The position numbers and the translations under genes were made by a program. The notes under the pieces are model-generated. The model was not told the DNA's origin. It was given only the letters and a program-made list of their open reading frames with translations, and searched no databases. From Rhizobium sp. R634 (GTDB taxonomy: Bacteria; Pseudomonadota; Alphaproteobacteria; Rhizobiales; Rhizobiaceae), in contig NZ_LOKW01000004.1 in NCBI RefSeq assembly GCF_002211305.1, positions 1-64,000 of the forward strand: a stretch of 64,000 nucleotides of DNA. The letters are read 5' to 3'. Shown piece by piece: positions 42,999 to 53,414 of this stretch (position 1 is its first letter; the number at the start of each line of letters is the position of its first letter).

Positions 42999-44618
42999 CT
43001 AATCGCCGTTCAGGATCGCTTCCGCCGCCTTCTCCGCAATCATGATCACCGGCGAGTTCGTATTGCCGGAAACGATCGTCGGCATGATCGAGGCGTCGAC
43101 GACCCGGAGCTTCCCCACGCCGTGCACGCGCAGTTGCGTGTCCACCACCGCCATCGGATCGCTGCCCATCTTGCAGGTGCCGACAGGGTGGAAGATCGTC
43201 GTGGCGATGTCGCCGGCGCGGCGGATCAAGTCCTCGTCGCTCTCATATTCCCGGCCCGGCAGCATTTCCTGCGGGTTGAAGCGGGAGATGGCCCTCGCCC
43301 GCATCAGGCTGCGGGCGTGGCGGATGGATTTTGCCGCGAGCAGCCGGTCGCCGGCCGTCGAAAGATAGTTCGGTCGGATTTCCGGCGGTTGGCTGGCGTC
43401 GTCTGTCGTGATGTGCACCGTGCCACGGCTTTCCGGCCGGAGATTGCAGACGGAAACCGTGACTGCCGGATAGCGGTGCAACGGCTCGCCGAGGCGGTCC
43501 GTGCTGAGCGGCTGCACGTGATATTCGAGGTCCACCGTCGCAACCGCCGGATCGCTTTTGGCGAAGATGCCGAGCTGGCTCGGCGCCATCGAAAGCGGAC
43601 CGGACCGGTTGACGGCATATTGCAGGCCCATGCCGGCGCGGCTGAAGAGGCTGTGATAAAGCTGGTTCAGGGTGCGCGCGCCTTCGATCTTGAAGACCGT
43701 GCGGATCTGCAGGTGATCCTGAAGGTTTTCGCCGACGCCCTGAAGGGCGTGACGAACCGGAAGATCGAGCGCTGAGAGAATCTCCGGCCGGCCGATGCCG
43801 GACAGTTCCAGGATTTTCGGCGAGTTGATGGCCCCTGCCGACAGCACCACCTCGCGGGACGCGCGGGCGATGCGGAGCCGGCCGCCGAGGCGGAAGCACA
43901 CCCCGGCGACGGCCTTGCCGTCGAACTCCAGCCGTTCGGTCTCGGCACCCGTCAGGACGCGAAGGTTTCTGCGCTTCATCGCCGGCCGCAGGAAGGCTTT
44001 CGTCGTGTTCCAGCGCAGGCCGCCCTTCTGGTTGACCTCGAAATAGCCGGAGCCTTCATTGTCGCCATCGTTGAAATCGTCGGTCTTCGGGATGCCGAGT
44101 TCTTCCGCTGCATCGCGGAAGGCGTCGAGAATCGGCCAGGAGAGACGCTGGCGCTCGACGCGCCATTCGCCGCCGGCGCCGTGCATGGCGGATTTGCCGC
44201 GGTAATTGTCTTCCGACTTCAGGAAATAGGGCAGCACGTCGTCCCAGCCCCAACCGGCGTTGCCGGCCTGCCGCCAGCCGTCATAATCGGCCGCCTGCCC
44301 GCGCATGTAGATCATGCCGTTGATCGACGAACAGCCGCCGAGAAGTTTCCCGCGCGGGTAGTTCAACGCGCGGCCATTGAGCCCGGCCTCGGCGGCCGTC
44401 TTCATCATCCAGTCGGTGCGTGGATTGCCCATGCAGTAGAGATAGCCGATCGGCACATGGACCCAGTGATAGCGGTCCGTGCCTCCGGCCTCGAGCAGCA
44501 GCACCCGGGCTTTCGGATCGGCCGAGAGCCTGTTTGCCAGAACACAGCCGGCGGAGCCGGCGCCGACGATGATGAAATCGTAGCTTCCCTCGTCCATCGG
44601 CGTTTCATTACCACCCAT
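42999..44618 (-). CDS. GMC-family oxidoreductase (choline-dehydrogenase-like)
   Basis: A 539-residue FAD enzyme with the N-terminal dinucleotide motif [10 protein letters not shown] near residues 14-23, the GMC signature region [13 protein letters not shown], and the catalytic-site block H-P-V-G-T-C-K-M-G near the C-terminus. GMC enzymes oxidise alcohols and sugars. It ends the nine-gene carbohydrate operon and is coupled to the kinase gene. ATG at 44618 or GTG at 44624 (overlapping the kinase stop) are possible starts. It may oxidise the free polyol. Confidence 0.88.
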   Translation of the reverse strand: MGGNETPMDEGSYDFIIVGAGSAGCVLANRLSADPKARVLLLEAGGTDRYHWVHVPIGYLYCMGNPRTDWMMKTAAEAGLNGRALNYPRGKLLGGCSSINGMIYMRGQAADYDGWRQAGNAGWGWDDVLPYFLKSEDNYRGKSAMHGAGGEWRVERQRLSWPILDAFRDAAEELGIPKTDDFNDGDNEGSGYFEVNQKGGLRWNTTKAFLRPAMKRRNLRVLTGAETERLEFDGKAVAGVCFRLGGRLRIARASREVVLSAGAINSPKILELSGIGRPEILSALDLPVRHALQGVGENLQDHLQIRTVFKIEGARTLNQLYHSLFSRAGMGLQYAVNRSGPLSMAPSQLGIFAKSDPAVATVDLEYHVQPLSTDRLGEPLHRYPAVTVSVCNLRPESRGTVHITTDDASQPPEIRPNYLSTAGDRLLAAKSIRHARSLMRARAISRFNPQEMLPGREYESDEDLIRRAGDIATTIFHPVGTCKMGSDPMAVVDTQLRVHGVGKLRVVDASIMPTIVSGNTNSPVIMIAEKAAEAILNGD

Positions 44619-44620
44619 GG

Positions 44621-46150
44621 TCACGCCGCAGCTCCCGTTGCCGTAGGTTCGGCTGCCGAAAGCCGCCGCCAGAGCGGCGCCATGGCTTCCGCTATGTCAT
44701 TGTAAAGCGCGTAGCGCCGGCCGTAATGCGCGGCGAGCGCCGCATTCGGCCGATAGTGCCGGTCGATGCGCACCATGGCATCCGCGCCTTCCGTGAAATC
44801 GGCAAACAGGCCAACGCCGGTTCCTGCCGCAATCGCCGCACCGAGGGCCCCGGTCTCCCTGGAGATGGCGACAGAAACCGGCACGCCGAGCACATCGGCA
44901 AAGATCTGCGGCCAGAGGCGGCTGCGTGATCCGCCGCCCGACAGCACCGCCTGGTCGAAGACGGCCCCGGCTGTGCGGAGCGTCTCGACATGGTGGCGGT
45001 GGCCGAAAGCGACGCCTTCGAGAAGGGCGCGGATCATGTGTCCCTTGGTGTGCCAGCCGGCAATGCCGTAAAAGCCGGCCCGCGCATGGCCGTCCTGCTG
45101 GGCGCCGTAGAGATAGGGATGATAGAGCGGGTCGTCGGCAGCCGGCTGAATTTCCGCCGCCAGCGCGCAGCAGGCGTCGAAGGGCGAGACGCCCTCCGCA
45201 TGCTCGCCATCGAAAAATTCCCGCACCAGCCATTCGAGATTGGCGGCCGACGTGGCGCTGTTTTCCATCGCCATGCAGCGGGTGCGGTCGAAAGTCGAGG
45301 ACATGAAGACAGGCCTGCCGAGATCGGGCCGGTCGATGATGACCTGGTTGATGCTCCAGGTACCGGCGATGATCGAGGCGCTGCCGGTGCGCGAGACGCC
45401 CGAGCCGAGTGCAGAGGCGACAACGTCGAACAGCCCGCCGACAACCGGCGTACCGGCGGCAAGGCCGGTTTCCGCCGCGACCTCTTCCGTCACCTTGCCG
45501 GCAATGTCGGCGCTTTCGATCAGCCGCGGCAGCAGGTCCATGCAGTCGCCGAGGCCGTAAGCTTCCATCAGCGTGCGGTCATAACGGCGTGCGGCGAGAT
45601 CGAGCAGCCCTGCCCCTGACATATCCGACATTTCGCTGACACGCTCGCCGGTCAGCCGGTTGACGACGAAATCCTTGGAGCAGAACACCGTGCCGATGCG
45701 CTGGAAAACCTCCGGCCGATACCGTTTCAGCCAGGCGAGCAGGGTTGGCGTCTGCGAGGGCCAGGGCCGTTGGCGGGCGATCGGATAGGTGCGATCGCCG
45801 ACAGCCTCGGCCACCCATTCCTCGACGAGCCCGGTCGCCCGCGTGTCGAGCGACTGGATGCCGAGGAAGGGTTCGCCATTTCGATCCAGCGCATAAAGCC
45901 CGTTGCCGTGGCCGGCGCAGCCGATTGCGGCGATATCGGCCGCAGCAATGCCTGCCCGCTCGAGGCAGGTGCGGATAACGCGTTTGGCGTTGGCCCAAAG
46001 CTCGCCGAGATCGCGCTCGACATGGCCGGGACATGGCATCCGGCTATGCCCCTCCTCTCCCGCATAGGCCACTTCCCGGCCGGCGCGATCGAAGATCACC
46101 GCCTTGATGACGGTGTTGCCGGCGTCGAGCCCCAACAGATATTCTCCCAT
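44621..46150 (-). CDS. FGGY-family carbohydrate kinase (L-xylulokinase/erythritol-kinase-like)
   Basis: A 509-residue FGGY kinase. The N-terminal phosphate-binding segment is L-L-G-L-D-A-G-N-T-V-I-K-A. The middle has G-T-P-V-V-G-G-L-F-D-V-V and the C-terminal half Y-G-A-x6-G-F-Y-G-I-A-G-W-H-T. These blocks match LyxK/EryA more than xylulokinase XylB. It likely phosphorylates the imported sugar or polyol. The start at 46150 has GGGAGGGG upstream. An 86-nt gap separates it from the aldolase gene. Confidence 0.88.
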   Translation of the reverse strand: MGEYLLGLDAGNTVIKAVIFDRAGREVAYAGEEGHSRMPCPGHVERDLGELWANAKRVIRTCLERAGIAAADIAAIGCAGHGNGLYALDRNGEPFLGIQSLDTRATGLVEEWVAEAVGDRTYPIARQRPWPSQTPTLLAWLKRYRPEVFQRIGTVFCSKDFVVNRLTGERVSEMSDMSGAGLLDLAARRYDRTLMEAYGLGDCMDLLPRLIESADIAGKVTEEVAAETGLAAGTPVVGGLFDVVASALGSGVSRTGSASIIAGTWSINQVIIDRPDLGRPVFMSSTFDRTRCMAMENSATSAANLEWLVREFFDGEHAEGVSPFDACCALAAEIQPAADDPLYHPYLYGAQQDGHARAGFYGIAGWHTKGHMIRALLEGVAFGHRHHVETLRTAGAVFDQAVLSGGGSRSRLWPQIFADVLGVPVSVAISRETGALGAAIAAGTGVGLFADFTEGADAMVRIDRHYRPNAALAAHYGRRYALYNDIAEAMAPLWRRLSAAEPTATGAAA

Positions 46151-46236
46151 CGCGAACCCCTCCCAAGGTTCTGTCATTGCCTACGCAATTCCAAAGATAA
46201 ACCGCTTCACGCTTTTCCGGGAATTGCTCCAGCGCC

Positions 46237-47079
46237 TCAGCCTTGGCGATAGATCGCAATGGCTTCTTCGCCGCTCGCATCCTGGTGGATGATCGCCATC
46301 AGCCCGCGCACGACGGCGCTCGGATTGGCATGCTGGTAGATGTTGCGACCATAGACCATGCCCATCGCCCCCTGCCGCATCAAGGAAGCGGATTTGGCGA
46401 AGACGGCGCCGAGATCCTCCTTGCCGCCGCCGCGCACCAGCACCGGGCATCGCGCCGCCTCGACCACCCGGTGGAAATCCTCCGCATTCGTCGTCGGATC
46501 GGCCTTGACGATATCGGCGCCCATCTCGCGGGCGAGCCGCGTCAGGGTGACGATCTTGTCGGCATCGCCGTCCACCATGTAGCCGCCGCGCTCGGTGACC
46601 GGCTGCATGACGAGCGGTTCGATCATCAGCGGCATGCCGTATTTCTCGCAGTCCGCCCGGACGCGCGAAATGTTCTGCACGCACTGGCGGAAGAGATCGG
46701 GCTCATCCGGCAGCATGAACAGGTTGACGACCACGCAGGCGGCATCCATCTGCAAGGCGCCGACCAGCGGCTCCGCTTCGTTCTGCAGCACTGCCCACAT
46801 GTCGCGGTGGCGGATGCGGTTATAGGGATTGCCCAGGTCGATGCGCATGACGAGCGCCGGCTTGTCCTTGCCGGGCAGATCCTGCAGCAGGTCGGCCTGG
46901 CCGTAATTCATCTGGATCGCATCCGGTCCCGCATCGACCAGCGCCTTGACGACGGCCGGCATGTTCTCCAGCCCGTCGAGAAAGGACGGTTCGTTGCAGA
47001 CGCCGTGATCGATCGCCACATCCAGGCAGCGGCCGTTGCCGAACAGCCGGTTCATCCGGACCTTGCGGTTGTCTCGCAT
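46237..47079 (-). CDS. class I aldolase (DeoC/LacD/LsrF-like fold)
   Basis: A 280-residue TIM-barrel aldolase. The active-site lysine is probably in D-I-V-K-A-D-P-T and the phosphate-binding strand is V-L-V-R-G-G-G-K. The N-terminal A-I-D-H-G-V resembles DhnA/LsrF-type enzymes. It should cleave a phosphorylated keto-sugar made by the kinase and GlpD-like dehydrogenase. It overlaps the upstream gene by 28 nt; GGAG lies just ahead of the ATG at 47079. Confidence 0.85.
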   Translation of the reverse strand: MRDNRKVRMNRLFGNGRCLDVAIDHGVCNEPSFLDGLENMPAVVKALVDAGPDAIQMNYGQADLLQDLPGKDKPALVMRIDLGNPYNRIRHRDMWAVLQNEAEPLVGALQMDAACVVVNLFMLPDEPDLFRQCVQNISRVRADCEKYGMPLMIEPLVMQPVTERGGYMVDGDADKIVTLTRLAREMGADIVKADPTTNAEDFHRVVEAARCPVLVRGGGKEDLGAVFAKSASLMRQGAMGMVYGRNIYQHANPSAVVRGLMAIIHQDASGEEAIAIYRQG

Positions 47080-48800
47080 AATTCACTCCTTCGTTCGTTC
47101 CTTGCGGAAAGGGTTGCCTCCGCCACACCGTGGCGCTCGCGCATGATGGTGAGAAAGCGGATGCGCTCTTCGGCGGCGCGCTCAGCCGGCCAGCCTCTCT
47201 CGGCGGCCAGCAGGCCGAGCACGGCGTCAGCCATGTCGAGCGACAGCTCGCCGGAGATCGCTAAGGTCGTGCGGCGCAGCAGCAGATCGTCCAGATGCTC
47301 GACGGCTTCGGCGCCGATCAAATAGTTGACTTCGCGGAGGCTGTAGCCGGGATGCGGCAAAGGATGGTCGGGGCCTGCCGCGATGAAGCCGGCGACATCC
47401 TCCGCATCGGTGCCGTAACGTTCGAAGAGGATCGAAGCGCGATCGACGGAAATCCCCGCCGACGCCGCAAGGTCACGCACCCAGCCGCCGCCGTCTTTCG
47501 GGAAGGCACGCCCGCCGCCAAATGCCCTTTCCGCCGTATCGACGCGCCGAGGCCGACCGAACCGTTCCAGCACCATGTCGGCCGCCAGCACACCGAAGGA
47601 GCGGAACGTCGTCCACTTGCCGCCGATCATGCAGAGCACCGGCGGGCCTCCATCATGGCTTTCGATCACGGTGCAGAAATGGTCGCGCGGGATGCGTCCG
47701 GTAAAACTGTCCTTGCTGGCCGGCAGCGGACGCACGCCGGCAAACTGGAAGACGATCTCTTCCGGCCGGATGCGAATGCCGGGCAGCACGAAGGCAAGCG
47801 ATTGCAGGATATAGTCGCGCTCGTCGCTTTCGCAGCGCACGGTGCCGGGGTCGTCGACGCGAATGTCCGTCGAGCCGACCAGCACCTTGCCGAGATAGGG
47901 AAAGAGGATGCAGATGCGCCCATCCTCGTTCTCGTAATAGATCATGTGCCCGCCGAGCATGTCGCGGAGCGCGGGATTGTCGATGATGAGATGTGACCCC
48001 TTGGTGCCGCCCATCAGCGGGGCGGGCCGCGCGGCTTCGGGAAAGAGCGATCCATTCACGATGTCGATCCAGCCGCCGGTCGCGTTGACGACCAGCCTCG
48101 GCTGGATGCGAAGCGTCTCCCCGGCGATGCCGTCGCGCAGCAGAAAGTCTCCCGCCCCGGCCTGCTCGATCATCGCATAGTTCAAGGCCCGGGCATTCGG
48201 CCCAGCGGACAGGCCGTCGCGCAGCAGTTCGATGCCGATCCGCTCCGGATGGCTCACCCAGGCGTCGTAATAGGTCGCGGAGCTGCGGGTCCCGGGATTG
48301 AGCGCCGGCCATTTTGAGAGCGTCGCCCGGCGTCCGCGGAACTGGTGGCGGGGCATCAGCGCGCGCTTGCGCGTCAGGAAATCGTAGATGGCGAGCCCGG
48401 TCTTGATGGCCACGGCGCCGCGGCGGCTCGGACGGCGGGTGAGACCGAGGAAGCGCACGATGCCGTTGGCAAGGCCGGAGAAGATGTCGAAAACCGGAAC
48501 CGTCGTCGGCAAGGGCGCGACATAATGGGGCGCGTTGCGCAGCAGCCGGTCGCGCTCGACGAGCGATTCCTGCACGAGGCTGAATTCGCCATTCTCCAGA
48601 TAGCGCAAGCCCCCATGGACCATGCGCGAGAGAGCGGCACTTGCGCCGGAGCAATAGTCGCCCTGCTCGACGAGCAGGACGTTCACGCCTTGCAGCGCCA
48701 GCTCGCGAAAGACACTGAGCCCGTTGATGCCGCCGCCGAGGACGCAAACGTCCACCTTCGGGCTTTGGCGAAGCCCGTCCATTGTTTCCACACGGTTCAT
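47052..48800 (-). CDS. GlpD-like FAD-dependent polyol-phosphate dehydrogenase
   Basis: A 582-residue DAO-fold flavoprotein of the glycerol-3-phosphate dehydrogenase family: V-L-G-G-G-I-N-G-L-S near the start, S-R-M-V-H-G-G-L-R-Y-L-E, and G-G-T-K-G-S-H-L. The C-terminal domain (about residues 390-560) matches the GlpD cap. In Rhizobium and Brucella erythritol loci, EryB of this family oxidises the polyol phosphate to a ketose phosphate at the membrane. A similar step is likely here, but the substrate is open. The start is the ATG at 48800, 11 nt after the AKR gene. Confidence 0.88.
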   Translation of the reverse strand: MNRVETMDGLRQSPKVDVCVLGGGINGLSVFRELALQGVNVLLVEQGDYCSGASAALSRMVHGGLRYLENGEFSLVQESLVERDRLLRNAPHYVAPLPTTVPVFDIFSGLANGIVRFLGLTRRPSRRGAVAIKTGLAIYDFLTRKRALMPRHQFRGRRATLSKWPALNPGTRSSATYYDAWVSHPERIGIELLRDGLSAGPNARALNYAMIEQAGAGDFLLRDGIAGETLRIQPRLVVNATGGWIDIVNGSLFPEAARPAPLMGGTKGSHLIIDNPALRDMLGGHMIYYENEDGRICILFPYLGKVLVGSTDIRVDDPGTVRCESDERDYILQSLAFVLPGIRIRPEEIVFQFAGVRPLPASKDSFTGRIPRDHFCTVIESHDGGPPVLCMIGGKWTTFRSFGVLAADMVLERFGRPRRVDTAERAFGGGRAFPKDGGGWVRDLAASAGISVDRASILFERYGTDAEDVAGFIAAGPDHPLPHPGYSLREVNYLIGAEAVEHLDDLLLRRTTLAISGELSLDMADAVLGLLAAERGWPAERAAEERIRFLTIMRERHGVAEATLSARNERRSELCETTARSG

Positions 48801-48811
48801 GATGGCGTCCG

Positions 48812-49807
48812 TTATCCGTCCATGGTGGCGAGCTGCGCCGATATGGCGGTGTCGATGGCCACGAGATCGGCGGTTGAAAGGCGAAGCGTTCCCGCCCGCG
48901 CATTGTCGAGCGCCTGCGCCGGGTTTCTCGCGCCGCAAAGCGCGAAGGTTACGCCCGGCTGCGCCAGCGTCCAGGCGATCACCGTCTGCGCGATGCTGGC
49001 GCCGTGGCGCTCCGCCACGGGCCGGATCGCCTCGGCAAAATCCTTGGCCTTGCGGCGGTTGGCGACGGAAAAGCGCGGATTGTCCTTGCGCTGGTCGTCG
49101 CCGGAAAAAACGCGCTCGGGCCCGATGGCGCCGGAAAGCAGGCCGAGCGCCAGTGAGGAATAGCTGAGCGTCGATACGCCGTTGGCGATGGTGAGCGGCA
49201 GCAGGTCCGCCTCGATCTGACAATCGATCATGCTGAACCGCTCCTGGATCGCGTCGAGCGAGCCGGTCTCGATATATTGCTCGAGTTCCGACCGGTTGAC
49301 GTTGCTGGCGCCGATCGCGCGGATCTTCCCGGCCTGTTTCAGCTCTTCCAGCGCCGCGACTGTCTCCTCGATCGGCGTCGTCGGGTCCTGCCAATGGGTG
49401 ATGTAGAGGTCGATATGGTCCGTGCCGAGGCGGCGCAGGCTTTCCTCCACCTCGTGAACGATCGAGTCCCGCCCGAGATGGCGGTGCACCGGCTTGCCGT
49501 CCTGCTCGAAGAAGTGGTTGCCCTTTTGGGTATGCCACACCAGCCCGCATTTGGTGGCGATCACCGCCTTGTCGCGGCGTCCGGCAAGCGCCTTGCCGAC
49601 GATCTCTTCGGACCGGCCTAGGCCGTAGGCCGGCGCCGTGTCGATGAGCGTGACGCCGGCGTCGAGCGAGGCCTGGATGGCGGCGATGGATTCCGTCTCG
49701 TCCGTGCCACCCCACATCCAGCCGCCGATCGCCCAGGTGCCGAGGCCGACGGCCGAGGCCTTGACGCCGGAGCGGCCGATTTCACGGGTCAACTGTTCGC
49801 CGCTCAT
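48812..49807 (-). CDS. aldo/keto reductase
   Basis: A 331-residue AKR with the catalytic tetrad visible: D and Y in I-D-T-A-P-A-Y-G, K in I-A-T-K-C-G, and H in Y-I-T-H-W-Q-D-P. The C-terminal cofactor site has S-S-L-A-L-G-L-L-S-G and C-G-A-R-N-P-A-Q. It resembles the AKR11-13 group (general stress or sugar-linked). It overlaps the SorC regulator stop by ATGA. It could interconvert an aldehyde and alcohol of the operon's substrate. Confidence 0.9.
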   Translation of the reverse strand: MSGEQLTREIGRSGVKASAVGLGTWAIGGWMWGGTDETESIAAIQASLDAGVTLIDTAPAYGLGRSEEIVGKALAGRRDKAVIATKCGLVWHTQKGNHFFEQDGKPVHRHLGRDSIVHEVEESLRRLGTDHIDLYITHWQDPTTPIEETVAALEELKQAGKIRAIGASNVNRSELEQYIETGSLDAIQERFSMIDCQIEADLLPLTIANGVSTLSYSSLALGLLSGAIGPERVFSGDDQRKDNPRFSVANRRKAKDFAEAIRPVAERHGASIAQTVIAWTLAQPGVTFALCGARNPAQALDNARAGTLRLSTADLVAIDTAISAQLATMDG

Positions 49808-50811
49808 GCGGAAAATCCTTCCTCGGATGCGAGTTCAAGAATGCGTGCGCCCGTCGCCTCGTCGGTGACGAGCGTATCGAGGTGGTTGCCGCGCAGGATG
49901 CTGAGGATCGGCCCGGCCTTGTTCGGGCCGCTGGCGACGCCGATCTTCGTCGGGATCGAGGCGAATTCCGGCAGCGTCAGCGAAACCAGCGACCGGTTGA
50001 GGCTGTAGTCGCAAACGCGGCCGTGATCGTCGAGCAAATGGGCGAGCAGTTCGCAGCTGGCGCCCGAACGCTCGATTGCCGCGCGATCGGTGCTGGAGGA
50101 AGGGTGCAGGTCGTAATAGCTCGAATCGTCGGTCAGGATCGAGCCGATGCCGACCACTGCGACCTTCGCTTCCCGCGCCCGCCGGAAGACGTCGGCGACG
50201 GAGCGCATGTTGATCAGCATCGACCGCTGCTCGGCGTCATCGGCAAAGAGCGGCGCATGGATCTGGTAGGAGCGCCCGCCAAGCCGGTCGGCCATCAGCG
50301 TCGAGACGTGGTTGACGTCGGTATAGTGTTTGCCCTGCACGCAGCCGGTGGCTGGGATGACCTCGACATCGAAGCGGCGCGGCGCCTGGAGGCCGGCGAC
50401 GACGGCGCTGACGCCCTTGCCGCCGGTGATGCAGATCGTATCGCCGTCGGCGATTTCTTCGAGTAGCAGGCGGGCCGCCGCCTCGCCGACCGCCTGCAGC
50501 GCCGTCTGCGGATTGTCGGAGACGGTCGGGACCACGACCGCGCGGCTGATGCCGCCGAGCGCCAAAAGCCGTTCCTCCATATCGACAAGCGGTTCGATCG
50601 GCGATTTGATCTTGATCTCGACCAGGCCGAGCTGACGGCCCCGCTTGATGAGGCGGTTGACGGTGGCGTGCGAGATCCCGAGCTGATCGGCGATCTGCGC
50701 CTGCGTCAGACCCTCCAGAAAATGCAGGACGAGCGCCTGGTGCATCTGGCGGGCGATGACGATTTCTTCGCGCGGGGCTGTCGTCCTGGGTTTCAGTTTG
50801 GCGATCGGCAT
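49804..50811 (-). CDS. SorC-family sugar-binding transcriptional regulator
   Basis: A 335-residue regulator with a helix-turn-helix at about 35-60 (L-T-Q-A-Q-I-A-D-Q-L-G-I-S-H-A-T-V-N-R-L) and a C-terminal sugar-phosphate sensor domain (G-V-A-S-G-P-N-K-A). SorC proteins, including EryD and LsrR, usually bind the phosphorylated form of the substrate their operon breaks down. It sits inside the operon, 1 nt from the permease and overlapping the AKR. Palindromes upstream of the first gene are its likely sites. The start at 50811 is preferred over 50862. Confidence 0.88.
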   Translation of the reverse strand: MPIAKLKPRTTAPREEIVIARQMHQALVLHFLEGLTQAQIADQLGISHATVNRLIKRGRQLGLVEIKIKSPIEPLVDMEERLLALGGISRAVVVPTVSDNPQTALQAVGEAAARLLLEEIADGDTICITGGKGVSAVVAGLQAPRRFDVEVIPATGCVQGKHYTDVNHVSTLMADRLGGRSYQIHAPLFADDAEQRSMLINMRSVADVFRRAREAKVAVVGIGSILTDDSSYYDLHPSSSTDRAAIERSGASCELLAHLLDDHGRVCDYSLNRSLVSLTLPEFASIPTKIGVASGPNKAGPILSILRGNHLDTLVTDEATGARILELASEEGFSA

Positions 50812-50812
50812 G

Positions 50813-51802
50813 TCAGGCGGCCTTCCGCTTGTGCAGGAAATGGTCGATGGATACGGCGGCAAGCAGGATGCATCCTTTGATCATGTCCTGCCAATAGACG
50901 GAAACGTTTAGCAGGATCAGCGACGAGGTGACGAGGGAAAGAAGCGCGATGCCGAGAATGGCGCCGAGGATGGTTCCCGAGCCGCCGTTCAGCGAGGCTC
51001 CGCCGATCACCGCGGCTGCGATGATGTTCAGCTCCATGCCGACGCCGAACGTGGGCGTCGCCGCGCCGAAGCGGGACATGTAGATGACGCCGGCGACGCC
51101 GGCGAGCGTCGAGCACAGCACCGTCACCCAGAACTTCACTTGGTTCGTCTTGATGCCGGAATAGAGCGCCGCCTTCTCGTTGCTGCCCGTGTAGAACACC
51201 TTGCGGAAGGCGGTCGCCCGGCGCAGCAGGAAATCGAACAGCATGACGACGGCGACGAAGATCAGGATGACGTAGGGAACGCCGTAGAACGTGCCCTGCC
51301 CCACCGCCTTGAAGCCGGCCGGCAGCGTGAAGAGCGAAAGCGGCGTGCCCTTGGTGATGATGAGGCAGAGGCCGCGCACGATCACCATGCCCGCCAGCGA
51401 CGTGATGAAATGGTTGAGGCCGACGACGGTCACGAAGAAGCCCATGATGGCGCCGATGGCGCTGCTGGCAAGAATGCCGGCAAGCGAGGCCGTCCACGGA
51501 TCGAGCCCGGCAAGAAAGAGCGAGCCCGAAAGCACCATCGCGAAACAGACGACGGAGCCGACCGCAAGGTCGATGCCGCCGACGATGAGCAGGATCGTCA
51601 TGCCGACGACGACGATACCCTCCACGGAGAAGCTCATCAGCATGGCGCGGAAATTGCCGAGCGTCAGGAAGTGCGGCGACGCGGAGCTCATGATTATGCC
51701 GAGCGCCAGGATGATCGCGATCAGCCCCGCCTCGCGCATCGTGGCGATGCGTTTGAAGGATGACGTCCTGGGCAGGCCTGCCGCCATCGTGTCGATTGCC
51801 AT
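50813..51802 (-). CDS. ribose-type ABC transporter permease
   Basis: A 329-residue inner-membrane permease of the RbsC class with about ten hydrophobic segments. The conserved G-G-I-D-L-A-V-G-S and G-G-A-S-L-N-G-G-S-G-T blocks are present. It would form a homodimeric channel. The ATG at 51802 has GAGAGGGA close by; 51817 is another start. It follows the ATPase gene closely and runs to 2 nt before the SorC start. Confidence 0.9.
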   Translation of the reverse strand: MAIDTMAAGLPRTSSFKRIATMREAGLIAIILALGIIMSSASPHFLTLGNFRAMLMSFSVEGIVVVGMTILLIVGGIDLAVGSVVCFAMVLSGSLFLAGLDPWTASLAGILASSAIGAIMGFFVTVVGLNHFITSLAGMVIVRGLCLIITKGTPLSLFTLPAGFKAVGQGTFYGVPYVILIFVAVVMLFDFLLRRATAFRKVFYTGSNEKAALYSGIKTNQVKFWVTVLCSTLAGVAGVIYMSRFGAATPTFGVGMELNIIAAAVIGGASLNGGSGTILGAILGIALLSLVTSSLILLNVSVYWQDMIKGCILLAAVSIDHFLHKRKAA

Positions 51803-51824
51803 TTCCCTCTCTCCCATGTTCTCT

Positions 51825-53351
51825 TCACGCGGCATGATCTGCCGCCCTTGCGCTGCCCATTCCGGAAGCAAGGCGGATCACGGCCTCTTCCGACACCTCG
51901 TCGGCACCGAGTTCGCCGGCGATGCGTCCCTCGCGGACGACCAGCAGACGGTCGGAAAGGCCGAGAAGCTCCGGCATTTCCGACGAGATGACGATGATGC
52001 CGATGCCCGAGCTTGCGAGCTCGCGCAGCAGACGGTGGATCTCCGCTTTCGCGCCGACATCGATGCCGCGCGTGGGCTCGTCCATCAGAATGACCTTCGG
52101 CTTCACCGCGAGCTGCTTGGCGATCGCCACTTTCTGCTGATTGCCGCCGGAAAGCGATTTCACCGGCGCCTCGATGCCGCTCATGCGCACGGCCAACCGC
52201 CGGGCGAAATCGTCGGCCAGCGCGGCCTCCGCGCGGCCGTTCAGCAGGCCGACCGAATTGGTGAGCGCCTTCAGATCCAGCACCGATATGTTCTGCGCGA
52301 TGGACATTTCGAGAAAGACGCCCGACCCCTTGCGGTCCTCGGACAGGTAGACGATCCCTGCTTTCACCGCATCGGAATAGGCGCGGATCGGCCTCATGTC
52401 GCCGTGCAGGCGGACGGTGCCTGCCGTGCGCGGCCGCAGCCCGCAGATGCCTTCGGCGATTTCCGTGCGGCCGGAGCCGATGAGGCCGCCGATGCCGAGG
52501 ATCTCGCCCTTGCGCAGGCCGAAGCTGACGCCGTGAAAACGCACCCCGTCACTGATGCCGTCGACCTCGAGAATGGTCTCGCCTGATATTTCGCCGGCAC
52601 CGAGCTTCTCGGGATAGAGCTGCGTAATCTCGCGGCCGACCATGCGGCGCACCACGTCATCCGGCATCACGTCGGCAATGCGGTCGGTGCAGACGTAGCG
52701 GCCGTCGCGAAACACGGTGACCCGGTCGCAGAGGCTGAAGATTTCGGCCATGCGGTGGCTGATATAGATGATCGAAATGCCGTTCGCCTTGAGGTCGCGG
52801 ATGATCGAGAAGAGCTGTTGCGCCTCGGTCTCGGTCAGGGCAGCCGTCGGTTCGTCGAGGATCAGCACGCGGCAATCGAGCGTCAGCGCCTTGGCGATCT
52901 CGACCAGCTGCTGGCTTGATATCGGCAGGTCGGCAACCTTGCGGCGGACATCGATCGCGGCAAGCCGGTTCATCACCGACTGCGCATCGCGCTCCAGCCC
53001 GCGGTAGTTCATGAGCGGCGCCCGGCGGCGGTTTGTCGCCGCCATGAACATGTTTTCGGCAACCGTGGCATCCGGGCAGAGCGCCATTTCCTGGTGCACC
53101 AGGCCGATGCCGAGAGACTGGGCGGCGGCGGGAGAGGAAATGCGGACAGCCTTGCCGTCGACCCGGATTTCGCCTTCGGTCGGCTGCAGCACGCCGGCGA
53201 TGATGTTCATCAGCGTCGACTTGCCGGCGCCGTTCTCGCCGCAAAGCGCATGGACTTCACCGCGTTCGAGGGTGAAGTCGACATCCGTCAACGCCTTCAC
53301 CGCCCCGAAATGCTTGGTGACACCATGAATGGTGAGCACGGGCTCCGCCAT
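51825..53351 (-). CDS. ribose-type ABC transporter ATP-binding protein
   Basis: A 508-residue protein with two nucleotide-binding domains. Domain 1 has G-E-N-G-A-G-K-S-T and L-I-L-D-E-P-T. Domain 2 has the expected degenerate Walker A (G-L-I-G-S-G-R-T-E), signature L-S-G-G-N-Q-Q-K and a normal Walker [14 protein letters not shown]. It powers the RbsABC-like importer. The ATG pair at 53354/53351 follows GGGAGG; 53351 has the better spacing. Confidence 0.93.
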   Translation of the reverse strand: MAEPVLTIHGVTKHFGAVKALTDVDFTLERGEVHALCGENGAGKSTLMNIIAGVLQPTEGEIRVDGKAVRISSPAAAQSLGIGLVHQEMALCPDATVAENMFMAATNRRRAPLMNYRGLERDAQSVMNRLAAIDVRRKVADLPISSQQLVEIAKALTLDCRVLILDEPTAALTETEAQQLFSIIRDLKANGISIIYISHRMAEIFSLCDRVTVFRDGRYVCTDRIADVMPDDVVRRMVGREITQLYPEKLGAGEISGETILEVDGISDGVRFHGVSFGLRKGEILGIGGLIGSGRTEIAEGICGLRPRTAGTVRLHGDMRPIRAYSDAVKAGIVYLSEDRKGSGVFLEMSIAQNISVLDLKALTNSVGLLNGRAEAALADDFARRLAVRMSGIEAPVKSLSGGNQQKVAIAKQLAVKPKVILMDEPTRGIDVGAKAEIHRLLRELASSGIGIIVISSEMPELLGLSDRLLVVREGRIAGELGADEVSEEAVIRLASGMGSARAADHAA

Positions 53352-53373
53352 CATCTTCCTCCCTCTCCATCTC

Positions 53374-53403
53374 GGCCATCCGCACCAGGCAGCGCGGATG
53401 GCC
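53374..53403 (-). terminator. stem-loop between binding-protein and ATPase genes
   Basis: Perfect 10-bp arms GGCCATCCGC and GCGGATGGCC enclose a 10-nt loop in the gap after the binding-protein gene. There is no U-run. As in many bacterial sugar operons it probably stabilises the upstream message and limits read-through to the transporter genes. Confidence 0.7.
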
Positions 53404-53414
53404 CTGTCGGGGTC

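Noticed and set aside
47052..49715. Single 887-codon minus-strand protein covering the GlpD-like gene and more
   Set aside because: The extra N-terminal part is an out-of-frame read of the aldo/keto reductase. A proper ATG at 48800 begins the GlpD-like protein.
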